Below are positions 1 to 5,315 of a DNA stretch of 6,800 nt, one piece after another. This DNA comes from Nitrososphaerota archaeon (lineage in GTDB: Archaea; Thermoproteota; Nitrososphaeria_A; Caldarchaeales; Wolframiiraptoraceae), in NCBI GenBank assembly GCA_021160205.1, contig JAGHCZ010000064.1, positions 1-6,800 on the forward strand. Reading direction: 5' to 3'. Position numbers and translations under genes: made by a program. The notes under the pieces are model-generated. The model was not told the DNA's origin. It worked only from the letters and a program-made list of their open reading frames with translations, and made no database searches. Positions within the stretch are counted from its first letter, which is position 1; the number at the start of each line of letters is the position of its first letter.

Positions 1-138
1 GTCTAAAGCGAGAGAAGCGATCGCTCCCGCGCAGAGCCCATCCGCATCGTCGTGAAATATCAAAGCGACCTCAGAGGAAAAGCCTTTTAATTTTTCAGCT
101 GTTTTTCGGAGATCGCTAAAATACTCCGCTTCTCTCAT
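1..138 (-). CDS. DHH-family phosphoesterase (RecJ-like), N-terminal fragment
   Basis: This is the first 46 codons of a gene that leaves the window at base 1. The reading starts at ATG 138-136 and contains the segment VALIFHDDADGLCAGAI. That is DHH superfamily motif I (H29, D30, D31, D33, G34), whose aspartates bind the catalytic metal ions. Family knowledge: archaeal DHH proteins include RecJ-like exonucleases (such as the GINS-associated nuclease GAN), nanoRNA/oligonucleotide phosphodiesterases and cyclic-dinucleotide phosphodiesterases. The motif sits about 30 residues from the N-terminus after a short helix, as in archaeal RecJ-like proteins, but which DHH subfamily this is cannot be decided without the DHHA1 domain. 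The start is favoured because a TATA box lies about 27 bases upstream, giving a leaderless transcript. The frame is open further upstream, so a longer start (TTG at 141-139) is possible but less likely. It is divergent from the DUF2148 gene. Confidence 0.8.
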   Translation of the reverse strand, partial: MREAEYFSDLRKTAEKLKGFSSEVALIFHDDADGLCAGAIASLALD

Positions 139-160
139 CAATTTACACTTTGTATGCGGA

Positions 161-170
161 ATATTATAAG
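161..170 (-). promoter_or_regulatory. TATA box for the DHH phosphoesterase gene
   Basis: Read on the minus strand this is CTTATAATAT, a good archaeal TATA box. Its centre is about 27 bases before ATG 138, so transcription should begin at or next to the start codon (leaderless mRNA). No Shine-Dalgarno sequence precedes the ATG, which fits. The call rests on motif and spacing only. Confidence 0.6.
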
Positions 171-200
171 TCGTGGCCCGGTAAACCGAGGAAAGCAATC

Positions 201-209
201 TTATATATA
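201..209 (+). promoter_or_regulatory. TATA box for the DUF2148 gene
   Basis: TTATATATA is a near-ideal archaeal TATA box, preceded by a purine-rich stretch (GGAAAGCAA) that could serve as BRE. Its centre is 26 bases before ATG 231, so the transcript is predicted to be leaderless. This spacing favours ATG 231 over the TTG codon just before it. Confidence 0.65.
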
Positions 210-230
210 GAACGGTAATAGCTGCTTTTG

Positions 231-779
231 ATGAACGTAGATTTTAAAGACTCTTTGATCGAGGCCGGGAAATTCATGGCGATAAGCGCTAGAACTGCTC
301 CGAAGACCCGCGGACTAGATGATATCGAGATAGTCCTTCTAAGCGATGAAGAAGAATTGAGGAAACTCGCGGATGAGATGGCGAAAATCGGAGAGAAAAC
401 TGACAGAAGCTTCTTCATAAGAGACTCCGATAACGTGAGAAAATCTCAGGCGGTTCTCCTAATAGGCGTAAAGGCCTCAAACCCAAAAGACCTAAACTGC
501 GGGGGATGCGGTTATGAAAGCTGCGAAGACTTTAAGAAAGCTCTTGGAAAAAGTGGAAGAGACTTCACCGGGCCCAGCTGCGCACTTCAATTAATCGATC
601 TAGGCATAGCCGTGGGCTCGGCCGCCAAGACCGCGTCAATTCTTAACGTCGATAACAGGATAATGTTTTCGATAGGAGTTGCCGCCCTGAAGCTGGGATT
701 TCTGAAGAACTCGGATATCGCGTTGGGGCTGCCTCTCTCGGCTTATGGAAAGAACATTTACTTCGATAGGAAAAAATAA
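231..779 (+). CDS. DUF2148 ferredoxin-domain protein (putative 4Fe-4S protein)
   Basis: A 182-residue cytosolic protein of the DUF2148 family, found in archaea and anaerobic bacteria. The centre carries CGGCGYESC (C90, C93, C98), followed by C117 in GPSCALQ. The CxxCx4C arrangement plus a distant cysteine is the usual ligand set for one 4Fe-4S cluster. Also typical of the family are the N-terminal segment SARTAPKTRGLDD and the C-terminal segment GLPLSAYGKNIYFDR. There is no signal peptide or membrane segment. The reaction is unknown; a redox or electron-carrier role is inferred from the cluster motif. The start is ATG 231, supported by the TATA box 26 bases upstream; a TTG at 228 would add one residue. 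It appears monocistronic, divergent from the DHH gene and convergent with the polymerase gene, with only five bases between stop codons. Family assignment is firm, function is not. Confidence 0.88.
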   Translation: MNVDFKDSLIEAGKFMAISARTAPKTRGLDDIEIVLLSDEEELRKLADEMAKIGEKTDRSFFIRDSDNVRKSQAVLLIGVKASNPKDLNCGGCGYESCEDFKKALGKSGRDFTGPSCALQLIDLGIAVGSAAKTASILNVDNRIMFSIGVAALKLGFLKNSDIALGLPLSAYGKNIYFDRKK

Positions 780-798
780 GTTCTTCAGCCGAAGAACT
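771..798 (-). terminator. Hairpin plus T-run terminator of the polymerase gene
   Basis: Bases 779-786 and 791-798 form a perfect 8-bp inverted repeat (AGTTCTTC / GAAGAACT) with a 4-base loop. On the minus strand the hairpin overlaps the last codons and stop of the polymerase gene. It is followed at once by TATTTTTT (T6 at 776-771), just like a bacterial intrinsic terminator. Archaeal polymerases end mainly on T-runs, so the T6 may suffice and the hairpin may stabilise the 3' end. On the plus strand no T-run follows, so it is less likely to end the DUF2148 transcript. Confidence 0.5.
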
Positions 799-3061
799 CC
801 ATCAACGTCGATTCTCCTGCCTCTAAAACCCTCTCAGATTTTATTCCAACCGCCTCCATAATTCTTCCACAGGCCGGAGCCACCTGCTTCTCGATATAGT
901 AGCTCCAGTCCACTTCATCTTTCGAGATCTTGAAATACGGTTTCGCCTTTGCATGAAGCGGGCCAGGTCCTTTCGCAATTATGTAGCCCACCTTGTCTCC
1001 CGGCTGAATTCTCCATCCTTCATCGACCATAAGCCTAGCCACTACGATGTGAGGCTGCGTCGCGGCATATTCGCTTAATGGCCTTGTTATCTGCCTCCAA
1101 ATTATGAGCTTCTTCAACTCAACCTCGCCGCGCTTCAGCTTCCTAACGTGATCTCTCGCTTTTTCCAGCGCCCTATGCGGATCACCCGTTTTTAGCAGGA
1201 CCTCGATCGTTTCCCTCTGGGCTTCCCTAGCCACCGCGCTCCAATCTCCCCTGATCGCCTCCAATCCAACGATCTCTACTCGACCTTCGCTGGTTATTCC
1301 CGCGTATTTTTTCTTCGCCTCGGTGAAGATTATCCGCTTGAAGACTTTTTCGAGCTTGGCTTCCAATCCCAAGTCTTCTTCGATCCACTTAGTCAGCTCA
1401 TCCAACTTACCCTCGTAGTTCTTCAAGAAAAGCGAGTCGGTATCCGAGTAAATAACCTGCATCCCGAGCTCCTCGGCTTTTTTAATGGCGGAATTTATGA
1501 CCTCCCTTCCCCACGCGGTAGTAGCCTCGGCCACCTCGCGAGTATACCACCTGGCGCCTATCCACCCCGTATAGCCGTAGATCGCGTTAGCGATCACCTT
1601 TACGACTCTTTGACGAGCATTAAGAACCCTGGCTTCAACGCTTTCAGGCGGAGCCTGCTTGAGCCTCTCCTGAATGCTCCTTCTTTCCTCGAGGAGGGTC
1701 TTTAAGGCATGAGGGAGAAATCCTTCGGGCTTGGCCTTGAACCTATAGCCGTTGGGCGCGACGTTTTCTCCCTCCTCGCTCAAGGTGTCGAACGAGATGT
1801 TGTACTTGATCATAAGGCTCGGATACATCGACCTGAAGTCTAAGACCGCGACCTCCTCGTGCATTCCCCGAATCGGGGCCTTAACCAGCCCACCAGGATA
1901 GGTTACGTGCGTTATCTCCTTTCTCTTCGGAATTAATTCGCCGACCTTGACCGCCAGAGTCATCAAGTAATTCTCGACCCTGAATCCCGCGGAGGCCGTT
2001 AAGACGTAGTCGGCAGGCATGGAAGTCAATTCGCTCAGGCTGAAGATGAAGTCCTTCACCGCTTCGTACGCCTTCAAAATCGCCTCAGCTCTCTGCATAG
2101 AATACTTCTTAACGGCGCCTCTGTCGCTCGCCCATTTTTCAGCGAGCTCGTACTCCTCGATCGAGTCAAACTCGACCTCAACGCCGAGATAATTCACGAA
2201 CTCCTCGAGGGTCTCGACCGTCAGCTCGGGGATTTCTCTCGCCATGTCTTCCAAGTCTATGTTGAGGCGGCCGCGGAGGGAGATGTGGCCGTGGATGCTC
2301 GTTCTCGGCTCCGCTCCGAGTCTTCCTAGCGACGGCTTTAATCCGAGCTTTTTAGCGCGTTCTCCTAGATAATTCCACTGAGTTCTATTTAGCCCGAAAC
2401 CCACTATTACGTCCGGATCCTCTTTCTCGACTATCGAAATGAAGGACTTTATTATATCGGCCTCATCGCCTTCAAGCTGAAAACGCCTTCCATCGCTGAA
2501 GTAGATCGATATCAGCCTTATCGGATCCCGCTCAGGCCTCGCGGAGCCCTTCTCGGCGAAAAAGACGAAATCTATACCCATGGCTAGGAGATCTGGAGGC
2601 GGCGCAGGCTCGAGGACGTTAATCGACGTCGCTTTGAGGAAAACTATCCCGCTTTCTTCTCCAACTTTTTCGGCTTCGATTTCGATCCAGGAACACGGCT
2701 TTAATCCGGTTTCTAGGAGATATTTCGCCGCCAACCGTATATCGTCTTCATAGGCTTCGACCCCGCTTACTTTTTTGAGAAGCTTTGAAGAGTATTGGTT
2801 GAGATCTTCGCACTCAACATATATCTTCAAGGCTTCAACGGGCTTTCCTCGAACCTTTCGATCGCATTTTTCGAACCTCATTCCCTCGGCTTCCAAGGCT
2901 GGGAGCACTTCATCAAGCGCCCCAACGACGTAAAAGCTCGGGTCATATCTCTGCTTCATCACCCAATTGGAGCGATCTTCGCCCTTCAGCCACAGCCAGA
3001 CCGCCGGTCTGCCCCCTTCTTGCTCAGAAGCTAAGTCGAGCAGCCAAAGCCTAAGCTTCAT
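785..3061 (-). CDS. Archaeal family B DNA polymerase, exonuclease motifs degenerate
   Basis: A 758-residue DNA-dependent DNA polymerase, close to the usual length of compact archaeal PolB enzymes, with no intein. Polymerase motifs are intact: motif A DFRSMYPSLM (D408), motif B KVIANAIYG (K488, N492, Y495, G496), motif C YSDTDS (D540, D542), and the KKKYAG thumb-side motif (583-588). The exonuclease domain fold is recognisable (about 155-345) but its catalytic residues are not. The Exo I DIE is GID (162-164), the Exo II aspartate of NxxxFD aligns with Q228, and the Exo III YxxxD aspartate is R324. It is therefore predicted to polymerise without 3'-5' proofreading. The C-terminus ESTLMEFFG resembles a PCNA-binding PIP box with E in place of Q. 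The start is ATG 3061, with a TATA box about 29 bases upstream. Family is certain; the PolB subgroup and the role (replication, repair or lesion bypass) are not decided. Confidence 0.95.
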   Translation of the reverse strand: MKLRLWLLDLASEQEGGRPAVWLWLKGEDRSNWVMKQRYDPSFYVVGALDEVLPALEAEGMRFEKCDRKVRGKPVEALKIYVECEDLNQYSSKLLKKVSGVEAYEDDIRLAAKYLLETGLKPCSWIEIEAEKVGEESGIVFLKATSINVLEPAPPPDLLAMGIDFVFFAEKGSARPERDPIRLISIYFSDGRRFQLEGDEADIIKSFISIVEKEDPDVIVGFGLNRTQWNYLGERAKKLGLKPSLGRLGAEPRTSIHGHISLRGRLNIDLEDMAREIPELTVETLEEFVNYLGVEVEFDSIEEYELAEKWASDRGAVKKYSMQRAEAILKAYEAVKDFIFSLSELTSMPADYVLTASAGFRVENYLMTLAVKVGELIPKRKEITHVTYPGGLVKAPIRGMHEEVAVLDFRSMYPSLMIKYNISFDTLSEEGENVAPNGYRFKAKPEGFLPHALKTLLEERRSIQERLKQAPPESVEARVLNARQRVVKVIANAIYGYTGWIGARWYTREVAEATTAWGREVINSAIKKAEELGMQVIYSDTDSLFLKNYEGKLDELTKWIEEDLGLEAKLEKVFKRIIFTEAKKKYAGITSEGRVEIVGLEAIRGDWSAVAREAQRETIEVLLKTGDPHRALEKARDHVRKLKRGEVELKKLIIWRQITRPLSEYAATQPHIVVARLMVDEGWRIQPGDKVGYIIAKGPGPLHAKAKPYFKISKDEVDWSYYIEKQVAPACGRIMEAVGIKSERVLEAGESTLMEFFG

Positions 3062-3083
3062 TCCGACCTAAAAATAGTGGAAA

Positions 3084-3097
3084 GGAAAAATAAGCCT
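3084..3097 (-). promoter_or_regulatory. TATA box for the DNA polymerase gene
   Basis: On the minus strand this reads AAGGCTTATTTTTC; the core TTATTTTT occupies 3093-3086. Its centre is about 29 bases before ATG 3061, placing the transcript start at or just before the start codon. The polymerase may thus be transcribed on its own, besides any read-through from the zinc ribbon gene. Confidence 0.5.
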
Positions 3098-3105
3098 TAT
3101 CCAAA

Positions 3106-3195
3106 CGGCAATAGCCATGAATAACTGCAGGCTATCAAAGGATATGCGCGAGCAGGATAGCTAGGGGTGCCGCTGGAAATCAGCAATCACTTTTT
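3106..3195 (+). other. Structured intergenic segment, possible small RNA
   Basis: The gap between the polymerase and zinc ribbon genes is dense in inverted repeats. CGGCA (3106-3110) pairs with TGCCG (3168-3172). ATAGCC (3111-3116) pairs with GGCTAT (3130-3135). GCTATC (3131-3136) instead can pair with GATAGC (3156-3161), an exclusive alternative. GCTG/CAGC (3172-3175/3181-3184) forms a hairpin, flanked by GTG/CAC, that is followed on the plus strand by TTTTT (3191-3195). The plus strand also has A/T-rich TATA-like stretches at about 3068-3077 and 3085-3093. It does not look like a tRNA (no GTTCGA-type T loop), and no convincing C/D boxes were found. The strand is a guess, since the pairings hold for either strand. 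A plus-strand small RNA, or a structured leader or processing site on the minus strand, are both possible. Confidence 0.25.
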
Positions 3196-3436
3196 AGGCT
3201 TCGGTCTTAACCTCGATCTTTACCTTCGCAGCCTCTTTCTCAATGCCCTCAGGTATCTTAACGACCTTCGCATTCCTCAGCGACTTCTTCTTCCTCGGCG
3301 AATTCCTCAGCAAGATTCCGCAGTATGGACATCTGACGCTGTCGGTGAGATAGTAGACGCGGCAGCGAGAGCAGTACTTGTATCCGTTCGCATAGCTTCT
3401 CCTCAGGGACATCTTAGGCTGTTTTTCTAGGAACAT
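3194..3436 (-). CDS. Small zinc ribbon protein
   Basis: An 80-residue basic protein with one zinc ribbon: CSRC (C22, C25) and CPYC (C36, C39) separated by ten residues, framed by YANGYKYC before and GILLRNSPRKKK after. The four cysteines should hold one zinc ion. The lysine/arginine-rich stretch at 48-60 suggests nucleic acid or ribosome contact, and the tail (61-80) is charged and probably extended. Small proteins of this shape are common in Thermoproteota, but I cannot name a characterised function. The start is uncertain. ATG 3436 has a purine-rich SD-like GGGGGTAGAGGGA just upstream; ATG 3412 (residue 9, MSLRRSYANG) lacks one but begins nearer the conserved part. It reads the same way as the polymerase gene 132 bases downstream and may share transcripts with it. 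It is divergent from the AbrB-PhoU gene. Confidence 0.8.
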   Translation of the reverse strand: MFLEKQPKMSLRRSYANGYKYCSRCRVYYLTDSVRCPYCGILLRNSPRKKKSLRNAKVVKIPEGIEKEAAKVKIEVKTEA

Positions 3437-3470
3437 TCCCTCTCTACCCCCGCTCTTCCCTGGGATAGTG

Positions 3471-3480
3471 CTACATAAAC
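3471..3480 (-). promoter_or_regulatory. Possible TATA box for the zinc ribbon gene
   Basis: The minus strand reads GTTTATGTAG. A start of transcription about 26 bases on would fall near 3450, leaving a leader of about 14 bases that includes the G-rich SD-like segment before ATG 3436. The match to an archaeal TATA box is moderate. Confidence 0.35.
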
Positions 3481-3490
3481 CTTATCTTTG
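3478..3490 (+). promoter_or_regulatory. Possible TATA box for the AbrB-PhoU gene
   Basis: AACCTTATCTTTG on the plus strand lies about 33 bases before ATG 3518, directly beside the minus-strand TATA box of the zinc ribbon gene. No Shine-Dalgarno precedes the ATG, so a very short leader is predicted. The match is weak. Confidence 0.3.
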
Positions 3491-3517
3491 ATTTTGTAAG
3501 TAATGTAAATAGATACT

Positions 3518-4051
3518 ATGGCCGGAGAAATCTCAGAAAGCACTTTCAGGAAGCTTCAAAGGGTCGGAAAAGCCACCTATTCTATCTCGCTCCCCAAGCG
3601 CTGGGTTCTGAGGCAGGGACTTAGGCCAGGAGACGCCCTCGAACTCGTCGAGGAATTCGATGGAAGCCTCAGGCTGAGAGCCATAGAAGCAAGGCCGAGC
3701 CAGCTCACCTGCAGAATTAACGCCGAGCTTTGCAGAAACGCCGAGCAGCTCGGAAGACTGGTCGTCTCGAGCTATAGGGTCGGATATGATCTTCTCGATA
3801 TTTCATGCGCGGGGGCGCCTGTCTTCGAGATATTAAAGAAGGTGGATGAGCTGGTTCAGAAGCTCCCGGGCTTTGAGCTCGTTGAGGAGTCGGAGAGCAA
3901 GCTGCTGATCCAGAATGTCTTGGATCAGTCTAAGTATTCGTTGGACGATCTCATGAGGCGGAGCCAGCTGCTCGCTTCGGCGATCTTCAACAATCTGATA
4001 GACTTCATCACGACCCGGAGATATGAGCTAATACCCTACGTTAAAGCCTGA
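3518..4051 (+). CDS. AbrB-PhoU phosphate-type regulator, N-terminal part (frameshifted)
   Basis: These 177 residues are the first half of an archaeal PhoU-like regulator. Residues 8-53 form an AbrB/SpoVT-type swapped-hairpin DNA-binding domain (RKLQRVGKATYSISLPKRWV, then LRPGDALEL). The rest begins the helical PhoU region (for example LMRRSQLLASAIFNNLIDF, 145-163). Family knowledge: AbrB-PhoU proteins of archaea are about 330-350 residues and are annotated as phosphate uptake regulators; direct evidence of their role is thin. Here the frame ends at TGA 4049-4051, inside the helix that normally leads to a second conserved helix. That helix is found in the -1 frame from 4045 on. Joining residue K176 to that frame gives a 351-residue protein of normal length. 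The sequence therefore reads as one gene broken by a single missing base, or by a recoding event. It is divergent from the zinc ribbon gene. Confidence 0.8.
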   Translation: MAGEISESTFRKLQRVGKATYSISLPKRWVLRQGLRPGDALELVEEFDGSLRLRAIEARPSQLTCRINAELCRNAEQLGRLVVSSYRVGYDLLDISCAGAPVFEILKKVDELVQKLPGFELVEESESKLLIQNVLDQSKYSLDDLMRRSQLLASAIFNNLIDFITTRRYELIPYVKA

Positions 4052-4092
4052 GAAACAAGGCTCAGGAAATATTCCAGCTCCTCACCAGACTA

Positions 4093-4572
4093 ATGATACT
4101 ATACGTTAAGAAAAGAGAAACAGGAAAATTTCTCAAGCCCAGGAGCGCGGCGCACATATATTCTTCGGCGATCCTAGTCAATATTCTAAGCGGCTTGATA
4201 GACGAGCTAATATCCCTAGGAGAAGACTTCTCGAAGCTGAAAAAGAAAATTTTAACCAACCCCGAAATTCATAGAATGCTCGGAGAACTGCTGGAAACAG
4301 CGTCACGATTATTCGATGAGACCATGAACGCTTATTTTTCACTTAATTTTGAACAAGCGATGCACGTGCTCGAGCTTCCAAAGAAAGCATTGTCGACCGC
4401 CTTGGAGGAGGTGGTCCGCTTGAAATCTGTCAAAAACGCGGAGCTTCTTCGATTCATCATCAAGACCAGCATCTTTTTGCAAGACCTCGTTTCTAAATGT
4501 CATGAAGTCGCTCAGCTAACCCTCGACATGTTCATGGAGTCAAAGAGCTTGATATGTAGACCCGAGGGCTGA
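4093..4572 (+). CDS. PhoU-like regulator, C-terminal part (frameshifted)
   Basis: This is the remainder of the AbrB-PhoU regulator, 159 residues if counted from ATG 4093. The same frame is open from 4045 and encodes a matching upstream helix (SLRNKAQEIFQLLTRL) that belongs to the same PhoU bundle, so the true coding segment is 4045-4572. The product is all-helical, with a segment around RSAAHIYSSAILVNILSGL and a second PhoU-like set of helices (LLETASRLFDETMNAYF; LRFIIKTSIFLQDLVSKC). No membrane segment is apparent. ATG 4093 has no Shine-Dalgarno and no TATA box at a useful distance, and starting there would cut a helix, so an independent gene is unlikely. The stop codon is one base from the stop of the convergent hydrolase gene. 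Whether a functional full-length protein is made depends on whether the frameshift is real. Confidence 0.7.
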   Translation: MILYVKKRETGKFLKPRSAAHIYSSAILVNILSGLIDELISLGEDFSKLKKKILTNPEIHRMLGELLETASRLFDETMNAYFSLNFEQAMHVLELPKKALSTALEEVVRLKSVKNAELLRFIIKTSIFLQDLVSKCHEVAQLTLDMFMESKSLICRPEG

Positions 4573-4573
4573 C

Positions 4574-5230
4574 TTAAAATCCGCGAAAACCCAGCACTCC
4601 GTCCTTTCCGACGAATGGGTTCATTGATTTCTCCACACCGATCATGGTGGAGGGACCATGCCCAGGATACACTAGGTAATCATCGGGTAGCTTGAACAAT
4701 TTGTTCTTTATCGAAGAAAGAAGCGAGTTGAGATCTCCTCCAGGCATGTCGGTTCTTCCGATCGACCCCGCGAAGAGAAGATCTCCCGTGAAGACGAAGC
4801 CGTCAAAGACGAAGCATACGCTTCCCGGAGTATGTCCAGGCGTATGAATCACCTTTGCAGCGGATCTACCGATAGTAATTGTTTGCCCATCTTGAAGCCA
4901 TCCATCTGGTTTGGGAGGCGGAGGAACATCTATTCCTAGGAAAGTCTTGGCATCTGACGGGGCTGAGGAAAGAATGCGCTCATCTTCCTTATGAATGTAA
5001 AATCCGCAGCTGAGTTTTTCCTCTAGATCTTTTAAGGCGAGAACGTGATCGAAATGCCCATGGGTGAGAAATATTCCCTTAACCGCGACGCCGTGATTCT
5101 TCACGATGGAGAATATTTTCTCCGCCTCGTCCCCAGCATCTATAATGATCCCCTCTTTAGATTCTGAGTCGAAGATTACGTATGAATTTGAAAAAAGCCT
5201 TCCCACAGCAACGCATTTTACCATCAACAT
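4574..5230 (-). CDS. Glyoxalase II-like metallo-beta-lactamase fold hydrolase
   Basis: A 218-residue cytosolic metallo-hydrolase. The full binuclear metal site is visible: THGHFDH (H57, H59, D61, H62), HTPGHTPGS (H133), FTGD (D150) and YPGHG (H191). The ending GPSTMIGVEKSMNPFV is typical of the short YcbL-like type of glyoxalase II relatives, which lack the C-terminal glutathione-binding domain of classical enzymes. A thioester or related ester substrate is likely, but the real substrate in archaea is unknown. The start is placed at ATG 5230 because GGAGGG lies six bases upstream. A TTG at 5248 would add six residues but would bury that site, and ATG 5224 is also possible. The gene has its own promoter in the gap behind the surface protein gene and converges with the PhoU-like gene. 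Conserved residues are complete, so an active enzyme is expected. Confidence 0.9.
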   Translation of the reverse strand: MLMVKCVAVGRLFSNSYVIFDSESKEGIIIDAGDEAEKIFSIVKNHGVAVKGIFLTHGHFDHVLALKDLEEKLSCGFYIHKEDERILSSAPSDAKTFLGIDVPPPPKPDGWLQDGQTITIGRSAAKVIHTPGHTPGSVCFVFDGFVFTGDLLFAGSIGRTDMPGGDLNSLLSSIKNKLFKLPDDYLVYPGHGPSTMIGVEKSMNPFVGKDGVLGFRGF

Positions 5231-5237
5231 AGAATAC

Positions 5238-5243
5238 CCTCCA
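5238..5243 (-). promoter_or_regulatory. Shine-Dalgarno of the hydrolase gene
   Basis: The minus strand reads GGAGGG, six bases before ATG 5230 and twelve before ATG 5224. It is the clearest ribosome binding site in the window and decides the start at 5230. Most other genes here appear leaderless. Confidence 0.65.
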
Positions 5244-5272
5244 AGCAATTTTCTACGAAAATCAAGCCACAG

Positions 5273-5282
5273 GTAATTTAAG
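5273..5282 (-). promoter_or_regulatory. Possible TATA box for the hydrolase gene
   Basis: The minus strand reads ACTTAAATTA. Transcription starting about 26 bases on would begin near 5250, giving a leader of about 20 bases that contains the GGAGGG site. The match is moderate, but the spacing to the Shine-Dalgarno is sensible. Confidence 0.4.
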
Positions 5283-5315
5283 TTTGACGCCCTTCAAAAC
5301 GACTCTATCGTATTT

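Noticed and set aside
164..418. 84-codon frame on the minus strand across the DUF2148 start
   Set aside because: It overlaps the well-supported DUF2148 gene and the divergent promoters, and its serine-rich product has no recognisable domain.
2795..3034. 79-codon plus-strand frame inside the polymerase gene
   Set aside because: It lies wholly opposite the polymerase N-terminus, and its product shows no family features.
785..3061. Member of the archaeal PolB group with an inactivated polymerase site
   Set aside because: Motif A D408 and motif C D540/D542 are present, as are the motif B K488, N492 and Y495, so the polymerase site looks active.
785..3061. Intein within the polymerase
   Set aside because: Motifs A, B and C follow at normal spacing without an insertion, and total length is normal for the family.
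3117..3164. 15-residue ORF (MNNCRLSKDMREQDS) in the gap between the polymerase and zinc ribbon genes
   Set aside because: It is too short to support, has no ribosome binding site, and overlaps the inverted repeats.
3106..3190. tRNA or C/D box RNA in the same gap
   Set aside because: No T-loop GTTCGA, no anticodon arm, and no properly spaced RTGATGA/CTGA pairs were found on either strand.
3167..3430. 87-codon plus-strand frame opposite the zinc ribbon gene
   Set aside because: The minus strand encodes a clear CxxC/CxxC zinc ribbon. The plus-strand product is an arginine/leucine-rich shadow.
4062..4259. 65-codon minus-strand frame opposite the PhoU-like gene
   Set aside because: It lies opposite helices that complete the PhoU fold and has no start signals or recognisable motif.
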